From CAYYNP01 sp964472545 (GTDB taxonomy: Bacteria > Planctomycetota > Planctomycetia > Pirellulales > Thermoguttaceae), in assembly GCA_964472545.1 (NCBI GenBank), contig CAYYNP010000228.1:1-16552 (forward strand): DNA of 16,552 nucleotides. The letters are read 5' to 3'. This document shows, one piece after another, positions 7,165-14,531 of the stretch. The notes under the pieces are model-generated. The model saw nothing but the letters and a program-made list of their open reading frames with translations. It did no database searches and had not been told where the DNA came from. Within the stretch, counting starts at the first letter, position 1. Each line of letters starts with the position of its first letter. The position numbers were made by a program, and so were the translations under genes.

Positions 7165-8727
7165 TTGCCGGTGAATATAGAACGGCCAGATCCTCCCACG
7201 CCCGAGCGCACCGCCGCCGCCCCACTGCGCACCGACACCCTGGCCGAGGGAGTGATCATCCTCTTGGCGTTGGCCGTCGTCCAGCGCGTCGTCGGCTTCG
7301 GCCGGGCGATCCTCTTCTGCCGCTGGCTGTCGCCGGAAGAACTGGGCCAGTGGGACATGGCCTTCGCGTTTCTGGTGTTGGCGGCGCCGCTGGTGGTGAT
7401 GGCCCTGCCGGGCACGTTCGGTCGATACGTCGAGCGGTTCCGCCAACGCGGCCAACTCCGCGGCTTTCTTCGCCGCACCGGGCTGACCTGCGCGGCGTTG
7501 GCCGTGCCGGCCGTGGCCGCGATCTTTCTGGCACGCACGTGGTTTTCGCAACTGATTTTCGGCACACGCGAACAGGCCGATCTGGTCGTGTTGCTGGCCG
7601 GCGGACTGGTGGCCGTGCTGGCGTTCAATTTCCACGTCGAGCTGTTTACCGCCCTGCGCAACGTGCGGTTGGTTGCCGGCATGCAACTTGCCAACGCGCT
7701 GCTCTTCGCGACGTTGGGGGCCGGCCTGATGTTGGGCTGGCGTTGCACGGCGTCGAGCGTTGTGGTGGCGTACGTCGGGGCGTGTGCGCTCACGTCGGCC
7801 GGGGCGCTTTGGTACTTGCGGCGGGCGTGGCCGGCGATGTCCGACGGCACCGCGGCTTCGCCGCGCGGATCGCTCTGGACCAAGCTGGCTCCCTATGCGT
7901 CGTGGTTGCTGCTAGTGAGCCTGATGGCCAACCTGTTCGACGTTGCCGACCGCTACATGATCGTCCATTTCTCGCAGCGTCCTGCGGCCGAAGCCCTCAC
8001 GCTGGTGGGCGACTATCACAGTTCCCGCGTCGCGCCGCTGTTGCTGGTGTCGATCGCCGGAATGTTGGCGCCGATGATCATGCCGCATTTGAGCCACGAT
8101 TGGGAGGCCGGCCGGCGACGGCGCGTCTCCGATCGGCTGAATCTGTTCGTCAAGCTGCTGGCCTTCGCCCTGACGGCCGCCGCGGTGGCCGTGGCGTTGG
8201 GGGCCCCGCTGTTGTTCTCGGTGGCGTTCGACGGGAAGTTCGCCGGCGGGCGAGTCGTGTTTCCTTGGACGCTGACCTATTGCGTGTGGTTTGGCGTCGC
8301 TCTGGTGGCGCAGACCTATCTTTGGTGTGCGGAGAAGGGATACCTAGTGAGCGTGGCCTTGGCGGCCGGGCTGATGGTGAACGTCGGCTTGAATCTCCTG
8401 CTGCTACCGCGGATGGGACTACTCGGGGCGGTGGTGGCTACGACCGCGGCGAATCTGGTCGCCTTGGCGCTAATCCTCTGTTTCGGCCGGCTGCTGGGTT
8501 TCCGCCTCGACCGCGGCACGTTGGTTGTGTTGGGAATTCCATTCGCGATCTGTCTCGGCCCGTGGATCGCGCTGTTGGTGTTGGCCGCCGTGGCCTTGGA
8601 CGCGGCTGCCTCCGAACGCGTACTCTCGGCCGACGAAAAACGCCAACTCGCCGACGGCTGGCGACATTACCGGCGGCAGCTCGCCACATGGTGGCCGGCA
8701 CGCTCAGCGGCGCAACGCCAATCGTAG
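7165..8727 (+). CDS. Polytopic membrane protein, polysaccharide flippase-like (Wzx/MOP superfamily)
   Basis: This 520-residue protein is almost entirely hydrophobic helices (about 12-14 by eye) from residue 28 to about 495, with a cytoplasm-like charged C-terminal tail. The N-terminal segment VQRVVGFGRAILFCRWLSPEELGQWDMAFAF is the usual opening of lipid-linked oligosaccharide flippases of the PST/Wzx branch (MOP superfamily); Gly-Phe-Gly-Arg followed by L(S/G)xxELGxW is characteristic. Such proteins move undecaprenyl-linked sugar units across the inner membrane. No glycosyltransferases or polymerase lie beside it, which is unusual for Wzx. TTG at 7165 is chosen because AAGG (7156-7159) lies 5 nt upstream; GTG at 7171 is an alternative two codons later. 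The hairpin repeat just upstream may shape its leader RNA or separate it from the GH172 gene. Confidence 0.8.
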   Translation: MPVNIERPDPPTPERTAAAPLRTDTLAEGVIILLALAVVQRVVGFGRAILFCRWLSPEELGQWDMAFAFLVLAAPLVVMALPGTFGRYVERFRQRGQLRGFLRRTGLTCAALAVPAVAAIFLARTWFSQLIFGTREQADLVVLLAGGLVAVLAFNFHVELFTALRNVRLVAGMQLANALLFATLGAGLMLGWRCTASSVVVAYVGACALTSAGALWYLRRAWPAMSDGTAASPRGSLWTKLAPYASWLLLVSLMANLFDVADRYMIVHFSQRPAAEALTLVGDYHSSRVAPLLLVSIAGMLAPMIMPHLSHDWEAGRRRRVSDRLNLFVKLLAFALTAAAVAVALGAPLLFSVAFDGKFAGGRVVFPWTLTYCVWFGVALVAQTYLWCAEKGYLVSVALAAGLMVNVGLNLLLLPRMGLLGAVVATTAANLVALALILCFGRLLGFRLDRGTLVVLGIPFAICLGPWIALLVLAAVALDAAASERVLSADEKRQLADGWRHYRRQLATWWPARSAAQRQS

Positions 8728-8773
8728 GGCGTGTCTCGACGCACTGAGGCGACACGTGCATTGCGCCGAGCCC

Positions 8774-8802
8774 TTGGCAAACGGGTGTCACCACCCTAGA
8801 CT
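8774..8802 (+). promoter_or_regulatory. Candidate sigma70-type promoter for the 8844 orphan gene
   Basis: TTGGCA (8774-8779) and TAGACT (8797-8802) are separated by exactly 17 nt. Initiation near 8809 gives a leader of about 35 nt before the ATG at 8844. Match to consensus is good for a high-GC genome, and it is properly placed after the end of the flippase gene. Confidence 0.55.
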
Positions 8803-8843
8803 GTTCAATACAGACCTTCACGCCACTCGCGATTCCCGGCGCC

Positions 8844-9641
8844 ATGCAGACAATTGACGTCTTTCTGACATTTGGCGGCATTGATGCCCCGACCGTGAAG
8901 ATGACGGGCAATGACGCATGTGCCTTGACGTTGCGGCCGCTTGTTAATGGTCGAGAGGAAGGAGAAGGCTCTACTCTGTTTGCGTATCCGGATGACATCT
9001 TTTGGAAAGCGGTCTTGGTGAACGTCGAACCGGGGCAATACCGACTGTCGCTTCTGAACAACAGCCATCACTGCTTTGAGGATATTCTCATCGACGACCG
9101 CGCCGTGGCGGAACGTGCGCTGCACGTCGAGTTCAACTGGTCCGATTGCCGCAGGAGACGGGTGCCCGCGCTGCTCAAACGGATTTGGTGGAGTATCGGC
9201 GAGTTCGTCGAGAAGCGGCGGGAGCATCCCAGACGAGATCGCCGAGTCTTGTCTCGCTACCGCCGTCGCTTTCGTCGAGGCCCGGTAGGCTTGTGGCTTT
9301 CAGAACACGATAGACAGAGTCTCTACGGCACCGCATTCCTCTTTCGCGAGGATGCAACCGGCTCCGTGCGTTCTTGGGGACACGAAGACGGCGCGGATGT
9401 CGAACAGGAGTTCCGCTGGACATCTGTGGGCGACTTCAAAATCGACATTCAACCGGTCGCGGAAACGACGTATCCAGAGGACTGGGGGGTCGTGGAATAC
9501 GGTTTTCGTGTGGCACGAGGCCCCTACGGGGATCGTCTTGTGCTGATGTGCAGCACGAACCAACCGGCTATCGAGGGCAGGGAGCCTGGCTTCTGGCAGT
9601 CTATGCACCCGGTGGCTCTGGCGAAACAACGTGACCCATGA
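8844..9641 (+). CDS. Hypothetical protein with a basic middle segment
   Basis: I do not recognise this 265-residue protein. Residues 1-100 look beta-rich and resemble a small beta-sandwich (DVFLTFGG, YPDDIFWKAVLVNVEPGQYRLSL). Residues 102-146 are crowded with Arg/Lys (CRRRR, EKRREHPRRDRR, RYRRRFRR), possibly a linker or a nucleic-acid or membrane-surface contact. Residues 157-240 have the alternation G-x-A-F-L-F-x-E-D-A-T-G-S-V followed by F-R-W, as seen in many small bacterial antiparallel beta-barrel proteins of unknown role. No signal peptide or membrane helix is evident. The start ATG at 8844 has no clear Shine-Dalgarno but follows a good promoter. By eye the base composition is less GC-rich than that of its neighbours, which is compatible with transfer. 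Confidence 0.65.
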   Translation: MQTIDVFLTFGGIDAPTVKMTGNDACALTLRPLVNGREEGEGSTLFAYPDDIFWKAVLVNVEPGQYRLSLLNNSHHCFEDILIDDRAVAERALHVEFNWSDCRRRRVPALLKRIWWSIGEFVEKRREHPRRDRRVLSRYRRRFRRGPVGLWLSEHDRQSLYGTAFLFREDATGSVRSWGHEDGADVEQEFRWTSVGDFKIDIQPVAETTYPEDWGVVEYGFRVARGPYGDRLVLMCSTNQPAIEGREPGFWQSMHPVALAKQRDP

Positions 9642-9791
9642 CCTCCCGTTGGTGGCGCAACTCGTTGAGCAGAGAACTTCCCGAGTTATCCTGCGCATAC
9701 TGCTAGAACGATAACGGCTAGGATTCGTCGCACGTCGCAGGTATGCTGAAGGGTTCGCCTCTTCTTGGTAACGCCACGCCTCAGGTCAGCA

Positions 9792-11741
9792 ATGCCGGAT
9801 TCCCCACTGAACACGCACGTCGCCTCCTCCGCTCCCCTGCCGATGAGCCCCGAGGAGGTCACCGCCCGCGGCTGGGACGCCGTCGACGTGGTCTTTGTCA
9901 CCGGCGACGCCTACGTCGACCATCCGGCCTTCGCAATGGCGATTCTCGGCCGCGTGGTCGAGGCCGACGGCTATCGGGTGGCGATCCTCAGTCAGCCGAA
10001 TTGGCGGACCTGCGATGCATGGCGGCAGTTCGGGCGGCCGCGGATCTGTTTCGCCGTGAGCGCGGGCAATCTCGACTCGATGCTCAACCACTATACGGCC
10101 GCCTGCAAGGTCCGTAACGACGACGCCTACAGTCCCGACGGTAAGATCGGACGTCGGCCCGACCGCGCCACGATGGCCTATTGCCAACGGGCGCGCGAGG
10201 CCTATCGTGGCGTGCCGGTGATCGCCGGCGGTGTCGAGGCCAGCTTGCGGCGTTTCGCCCATTACGATTACTGGAGCGACAAGGTCCGCCGCTCGATCCT
10301 GCTCGACGCCAAGGCCGATCTGCTCGTTTACGGTATGGGCGAAGCCCCGCTGAGGGAGATCGTGCGGCGATTGGCCGCCGGTGAATCGACCGGTGACCTG
10401 CGCGACGTTCGCGGTGTGGCCTATCGGATGGGGGCGAGCGAAACCGGCGCCGTCGCTGAAACCGACGAAGGCACGATCCGGCTGCCCGATCACGATGCCG
10501 TTTGCAGCGACCCTCGGGCGTTTGCCGAGATGACGCGTCGGATCCATCGCGAGGTCAATCCCCACAACGCCCGGCGGCTGGTGCAGTTCCATGGGCGCGA
10601 GGCGGTGGTCATCAATCCGCCGGCATGGCCGCTGGCCGAGGCGGAATTGGACCGCATCTACGGGTTGCCGTTCACGCGTCGCCCGCATCCGAGTTACGGT
10701 AAGCAGAAGATTCCGGCCTTCGAGGTGGTCAAGAGTTCGGTGCAGATCATGCGGGGCTGTTTCGGCGGCTGCACGTTCTGCTCGCTCTCGGCCCATCAGG
10801 GCCCGATCATCCAGAGCCGCAGCCCCGAGTCGATCCTGGCCGAAATCGGCCGGATTACCGCAGACAAGGACTCCTCGGGCGTGATCAGCGATCTTGGCGG
10901 CCCAACGGCCAACATGTACGCCATGGGCTGCAGCCAGCCGGAGATTCACCAGAAATGCCGGCGCAGAAGTTGCCTGCGTCCGAACGTCTGCAAGCTGCTC
11001 CGGGCAGATCACGGCCCGCTGATCGAGCTGATGAAGGCGGCCCGGCGGCAAAAGGGCGTCAAACGCGTGTTGATCGCCTCCGGCGTGCGGATGGACCTGG
11101 CCAATCGCAGCACGGCCTACATCGGCCACTTGGCTCGTCACCACGTCGGCGGGCTGTTGAAAGTGGCGCCGGAACACTGCAACGCCGAGGTCTTGCGACG
11201 GATGGCCAAGCCGCCGATCGACCAGTTCGAGATGTTCGCCGGCAAGTTCCGCGGTGCCTCGCTCTCTTGCGGGCGTCGGCAGTTTCTGGTGCCCTATTTC
11301 ATGGCCGGCCACCCGGGCTGCGATCTCGACGCGATGATCGAATTGGCCATCTACCTCAAACGCCACGGCTACCGGCCCGACAAGGTCCAGGACTTCATCC
11401 CTGTGCCGATGGACGTGGCCACCTGCATGTATCACACCGGCATCGATCCGCTCAGCGGCGAGAAGGTCTACGTAGCCAAGGGCGCCCGAGAGCGGCGTCT
11501 GCAACGGGCCCTGCTGCAATACTGGAAGCCGGAGAACTACGACGACGTGCAGCGCGCCCTGGAGCAGGCCGATCGGCTCGACCTGATCGGCAAAGGCCGC
11601 GACTGCCTGATACCACCTCGGCGTCCGCCTGCGGGTGGCAAGAAGGGACGTGCCAAGGCCCAGCGACAGAAGTCGCGTGGCAAGCCGCGGACTGCCGGTT
11701 ACCGTCCTCATCGGAAGACGGCTAAGCGGAGAAAGCCATAA
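9792..11741 (+). CDS. ygiQ: YgiQ/UPF0313 family radical SAM protein
   Basis: The 649-residue product matches the YgiQ (UPF0313) family. The N-terminal region (about 10-110) has VDVVFVTGDAYVDHPAFA, AILSQPNW and CFAVSAGNLDSMLNHYTA, a Rossmann-like part seen next to many radical SAM domains. The iron-sulfur motif CxxxCxxC is CFGGCTFC (Cys323, Cys327, Cys330). Family motifs follow: SDLGGPTANMY, KVAPEHCNAEVLRRMAKP and VQDFIPVPMDVATCMYHTGIDP. It should bind a 4Fe-4S cluster and S-adenosylmethionine; the reaction of this family is not established. The C-terminal 35 residues are a basic Lys/Arg tail. ATG at 9792 is preferred (AGG 6 nt upstream, and MPDSPLNTHVA leads into the conserved start) over TTG at 9765. 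It stands alone between two unknown genes. Confidence 0.92.
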   Translation: MPDSPLNTHVASSAPLPMSPEEVTARGWDAVDVVFVTGDAYVDHPAFAMAILGRVVEADGYRVAILSQPNWRTCDAWRQFGRPRICFAVSAGNLDSMLNHYTAACKVRNDDAYSPDGKIGRRPDRATMAYCQRAREAYRGVPVIAGGVEASLRRFAHYDYWSDKVRRSILLDAKADLLVYGMGEAPLREIVRRLAAGESTGDLRDVRGVAYRMGASETGAVAETDEGTIRLPDHDAVCSDPRAFAEMTRRIHREVNPHNARRLVQFHGREAVVINPPAWPLAEAELDRIYGLPFTRRPHPSYGKQKIPAFEVVKSSVQIMRGCFGGCTFCSLSAHQGPIIQSRSPESILAEIGRITADKDSSGVISDLGGPTANMYAMGCSQPEIHQKCRRRSCLRPNVCKLLRADHGPLIELMKAARRQKGVKRVLIASGVRMDLANRSTAYIGHLARHHVGGLLKVAPEHCNAEVLRRMAKPPIDQFEMFAGKFRGASLSCGRRQFLVPYFMAGHPGCDLDAMIELAIYLKRHGYRPDKVQDFIPVPMDVATCMYHTGIDPLSGEKVYVAKGARERRLQRALLQYWKPENYDDVQRALEQADRLDLIGKGRDCLIPPRRPPAGGKKGRAKAQRQKSRGKPRTAGYRPHRKTAKRRKP

Positions 11742-11786
11742 TCAGGCAACTGCATTCGCCATGCCTACTCGCGTCAAGGAGCGACA

Positions 11787-11815
11787 TTGCACTCCCGCAA
11801 TCTACGTACTAGAAT
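11787..11815 (+). promoter_or_regulatory. Candidate sigma70-type promoter for the three-gene SUFU cluster
   Basis: TTGCAC (11787-11792) and TAGAAT (11810-11815) are exactly 17 nt apart, a strong match. Predicted initiation near 11822 gives a leader of about 80 nt before the ATG at 11903. It is the only good promoter seen upstream of this gene cluster. Confidence 0.6.
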
Positions 11816-11902
11816 CACCGCTGTCGGGTCGGGAATTGCTCCGGCAAGAGACCGTTCGGGCCGCGCGTCCGGATACGTTGAGCGAAAACCTGAGAGGGCG
11901 CA

Positions 11903-12295
11903 ATGGCTACTGAGTTCGCACTGGAACGCTCGGACAAGTCCGCCATCGGCACGCTGGCGGATGTGGAGGTGATGATCCGAGAGCATTTCCCCGACGTCGC
12001 GTTCGGTTGGACGAAGAGTGGCCAGGAGAAGCTTCGAATTGCCTCGCAACGCCAGATTGAGTTGCCTGCGGCGATTCGACAGTCCCTTGAGGGATTGCCG
12101 TCGCTTCGTGAGGGCCGTGCCAAGGCCGGTGAAGCACTTGTCGAGTTTGGGCTGGGGTATCGAGAACAGGTCCGATGCATCTACGTAACGCCACACGGTG
12201 ACGACGCCGCGGTGCTAGCCGGACTGTCGGGGCTCGCGAAATCGGTCGGCGGAAAGTACGTCGTCAGTGGCGAAGAAACCAATCGAATCACCTGA
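11903..12295 (+). CDS. Hypothetical small protein, first gene of the SUFU cluster
   Basis: A 130-residue protein that I do not recognise. GAGAGGG lies just upstream of the ATG at 11903. The sequence suggests an alpha/beta fold: a helix near 17-28 (TLADVEVMIREHF), a strand-rich part and REQVRCIYVTPHGDD near 85-100, then a helix (AAVLAGLSGLAKSVG) and a terminal strand KYVVSG. There is no signal peptide or membrane helix, so it is probably cytoplasmic. It ends 17 nt before the SUFU-like gene on the same strand, so the two are likely co-transcribed from the promoter at 11787. Confidence 0.7.
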   Translation: MATEFALERSDKSAIGTLADVEVMIREHFPDVAFGWTKSGQEKLRIASQRQIELPAAIRQSLEGLPSLREGRAKAGEALVEFGLGYREQVRCIYVTPHGDDAAVLAGLSGLAKSVGGKYVVSGEETNRIT

Positions 12296-12312
12296 CCGGA
12301 CACGCGGGGATC

Positions 12313-12927
12313 ATGACCGAATCTCACGACGAACAACTCGCCGGGGAGTGGTACGATCGCAAGACGGCGATCATGGAGTCGTTGCTGGGCAAGGAGCACA
12401 ACATCGTGATGCACGCGATGGTCCCTTACGGCGTGGGCGGCGCTCTCGATCTCTACTACTACCCCGACGGCATCGCGGGAACGGCCGTGGCCACGAAGGA
12501 ACTCAGCGAACTGCCCGGCGAGGGGTCGTCGAACGATCTGTTCGATACCTACGAGGTCGTGATGTTCACCAGGCAACCTCTTTCGCTCGACGACGCGCAA
12601 GACGAGGCGACGCCGTTCGGCCGTGCCCATCAAACGATCAACGCGATCCTCAACTGTATGGCCCGCTACAGTGCCCAAGCGACGCTCAACCCACGCGAGA
12701 CGTGTGAGTTTCCCGAGGAGATGGAGACCGTGGGCGGGAAGTGCTTGATCTTCGACGCCTACGGCCCGGCGGAGGAATCCGCCGAATTCGGGCTGATGGC
12801 GCTGATCGAGGTCCATCGCTCGGAGATGGAGTACGCGATGCAAAACGGAGGGCAAGAATTGCTGGATATGCTGAAGGAGGCGGGGCACTATCCGTATTCG
12901 GATTTGGATCGCGAGGCGGTGGTGTAG
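12313..12927 (+). CDS. Suppressor-of-fused (SUFU) domain-like protein
   Basis: The 204-residue product resembles bacterial SUFU-domain proteins. DLYYYPDGIAGTAVATKELSEL (46-67) and DTYEVVMFTRQP (78-89) match the early core strands. FGLMALIEVHRSEMEYAMQNGGQELLDMLKEAG (159-191) matches the hallmark region, where a hydrophobic strand is followed by a Glu and a helix beginning with a Gly-rich turn. YSDLDREAVV at the end fits the usual close with an Arg before a small aliphatic pair. In animals SUFU binds Gli factors; in bacteria these proteins are of unclear role, and some have been proposed as immunity proteins in polymorphic toxin systems. No toxin is seen in this window. GGGGA (12306-12310) precedes the ATG. 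The assignment is from motif memory, not a search. Confidence 0.65.
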   Translation: MTESHDEQLAGEWYDRKTAIMESLLGKEHNIVMHAMVPYGVGGALDLYYYPDGIAGTAVATKELSELPGEGSSNDLFDTYEVVMFTRQPLSLDDAQDEATPFGRAHQTINAILNCMARYSAQATLNPRETCEFPEEMETVGGKCLIFDAYGPAEESAEFGLMALIEVHRSEMEYAMQNGGQELLDMLKEAGHYPYSDLDREAVV

Positions 12928-12982
12928 GTGCTCTCTGCACGTCGAATGCGTTTCTGGCGGCTCGGCTTAGGGGAGACATGGC

Positions 12983-13402
12983 ATGTTACTGGCGGAAATG
13001 CCCATGTGGCTGGCAATAGCGGCTTCAATCGCCGTGGTCGTCGGCTTTGGCGTGATTGCCCTCTTGATGTACCGTGGTTACGAGTTCTTCGCCCGGCGAG
13101 CACTTCAGCGAGCCTATAGAGACCTGGAGATCGCCGAGGCGCCGAGTCCGGACGACGTGATTCTGAAGTACCACACGTATCACGGGCTCCTCGCATGGGT
13201 TACCCAGACGCCGCACGAGGTTGCTCTGCCGCCGGAAGATGCACGCACACTGTTGGGCCGTCTGCTTCGCTTCAATCTGAGTTGGGGGCTGCTGTCGTGC
13301 GGCTGCCTGTTCATTCCGCCGATAGCCATCGGCAACTACATGGCCCAACGACGGTCGATCGCCGAGCAGGAAATGGAACACGAGATGCCGAGGCCTTGGT
13401 AA
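12983..13402 (+). CDS. Small two-helix membrane protein, unknown
   Basis: A 139-residue protein with a GGGGAG Shine-Dalgarno (12970-12975) 7 nt before its ATG. One membrane helix lies at 8-30 and a second at about 98-118 (LSWGLLSCGCLFIPPIAIGNYM). Between them is a soluble segment of roughly 65 residues (31-97) with ALQRAYRDLEIAEAPSPDDVILKYHTYHG and ALPPEDARTLLGRLLRF. The C-terminal tail is charged (QRRSIAEQEMEHE). I do not recognise a family. It follows the SUFU-like gene by 55 nt on the same strand, so it is probably the third gene of the cluster. It ends 66 nt from the end of the convergent phosphoesterase gene. Confidence 0.7.
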   Translation: MLLAEMPMWLAIAASIAVVVGFGVIALLMYRGYEFFARRALQRAYRDLEIAEAPSPDDVILKYHTYHGLLAWVTQTPHEVALPPEDARTLLGRLLRFNLSWGLLSCGCLFIPPIAIGNYMAQRRSIAEQEMEHEMPRPW

Positions 13403-13468
13403 GGCACGCGACGGCGGAAGGCGGCTTGGCCGGCGCAATTGAGATTGCAGCCCGTTTTGGTTCGGCGG

Positions 13469-14374
13469 CTACGGCGCGACGGCCTTCTGCCGGCCAAACC
13501 CGTCCAACTCAATCTTGCCGGCCGCGCCGAGCGTGACGATCGCATACGCGTTGTTCTCAACCGTCGGCCCCTCGACCATCGCGCGCAGCGTGATGTAGTG
13601 GATGCCGGCGATTTGGCGGTAGCCGCCGGAGTGCTTGTGGCCTTGGAAGACGGCCAGGACGTTGCCGGCGGCTTCGAGGATCTTGCGGACTTCCGGGGCG
13701 TTCTTGATGCCGTGGGGGTCGGTCTCGTCGTCGAGGTTTTGGTGGGCGAAGACGATCGTCGGCCTCGGGCGGGCTTGCTTCAGGTCGTCGGCCAGCCATT
13801 GCCGTTGGGATTCCGGGATCCAGGTGTCGGTCCAGGTGTAGTCGCCGTTGGCGTAGGGGGTGCCGTCTTGCTTGAAGTCGGCGTCAAGGATCACGAAATG
13901 GTAGCCGCCGTGGTCGAAGGAGTAGTGGGTCTGCTTGGTTTCGGTGCCGCAGTTGGCCAGAAAGTCGGCCTTGGTCATGCGGTCGAGGCAGTGATTGCCG
14001 AGCACGAAATGCCGCCGGCCGCTAAAGCCTTCGTAGATCTTGCGGATCGAGCGGAGATACTCGAGCGTGGCGGCCTTGTCGGGCCCGGCGTCGATGAAGT
14101 CGCCCAGTTCGACCACGAAAGGCAGCTTGCGGCGGTTGAACGTTTCGACCGCTGCGCGGAGTTTGTCGGCCGAGTCGCGATAGTGGCGGCTGCCCTTGGT
14201 TGCGACGTCGGCAAAGTGAACGTCGGTCACCAGGCCGAAGCAGAGCGTTTTTTCTCTGTCGTCATCGGCGGCACCAGCGGCCAGCCACGCGCCGGTCGTG
14301 CCGATGCCCGCGCCGACGGCGGCTGCCTGGAGGAACTGGCGGCGATTGCGCGGCGGGTGGTTATTGTCGATCAT
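13469..14374 (-). CDS. Tat-exported calcineurin-like metallophosphoesterase
   Basis: This 301-residue protein opens with a twin-arginine signal (RRQFLQ at 11-16, followed by a weakly hydrophobic Ala/Gly stretch to about 36), so it is folded before export. The metallophosphoesterase motifs occur in order: TDVHFAD (Asp51, His53), GDFIDAG (Asp92), GNHCLD (Asn127, His128), FAHQNLD (His211) and GHKHSGG (His246, His248). These coordinate a two-metal centre that hydrolyses phosphoesters. The third motif has Cys where GNHD or GNHE is usual. Homologues include the phosphohydrolase/alkaline-phosphatase-like proteins of planctomycetes; the substrate is unknown. GGAG (14386-14383) lies 8 nt before the ATG. 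The upstream region holds a copy of the dispersed inverted repeat. Confidence 0.9.
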   Translation of the reverse strand: MIDNNHPPRNRRQFLQAAAVGAGIGTTGAWLAAGAADDDREKTLCFGLVTDVHFADVATKGSRHYRDSADKLRAAVETFNRRKLPFVVELGDFIDAGPDKAATLEYLRSIRKIYEGFSGRRHFVLGNHCLDRMTKADFLANCGTETKQTHYSFDHGGYHFVILDADFKQDGTPYANGDYTWTDTWIPESQRQWLADDLKQARPRPTIVFAHQNLDDETDPHGIKNAPEVRKILEAAGNVLAVFQGHKHSGGYRQIAGIHYITLRAMVEGPTVENNAYAIVTLGAAGKIELDGFGRQKAVAP

Positions 14375-14439
14375 GGCATCGTCTCCGTTGGAGGAATCGT
14401 CAAGAAAGCCGGGACGTCATTGTAGCCGATTCTGCGTCG

Positions 14440-14515
14440 GGGTGGCTGGGGCAAAGCGCAGCGGTGCCCCAGTGGCCGACGCCTGGGGCACCGCTGCGCT
14501 TTGCCCCAGCCACCC
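14440..14515. repeat. Long perfect inverted repeat, copy 2 (paired REP/BIME-like)
   Basis: Arms at 14440-14472 and 14483-14515 are perfect reverse complements (33 nt each), with a 10-nt linker. The outer 31 nt are identical to the arms at 7022-7052 and 7086-7116, including the internal GGGGCA and TGCCCC pairing segments. It is intergenic: the phosphoesterase starts at 14374 on one side and tlpA ends at 14532 on the other, both on the minus strand. The right arm ends 17 nt from the tlpA stop codon, so it could act as a 3' stabilising hairpin for that transcript. Confidence 0.92.
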
Positions 14516-14531
14516 GTCGCCTTCCCACCGC

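Noticed and set aside
7017..8747. Plus-strand frame starting in the inverted repeat and overlapping the flippase gene
   Set aside because: It reads through the repeat and then runs in an Arg/Gly-rich frame without membrane helices; the 7165-8727 frame is plainly the real gene.
9786..11711. Long open frame on the minus strand opposite ygiQ
   Set aside because: Shadow of the GC-rich ygiQ gene; no recognisable motif or ribosome binding site.
7022..14515. The two repeat copies as ends of one composite mobile element
   Set aside because: The 7.4 kb between them holds ordinary chromosomal genes (flippase, ygiQ, phosphoesterase) with no transposase or integrase.
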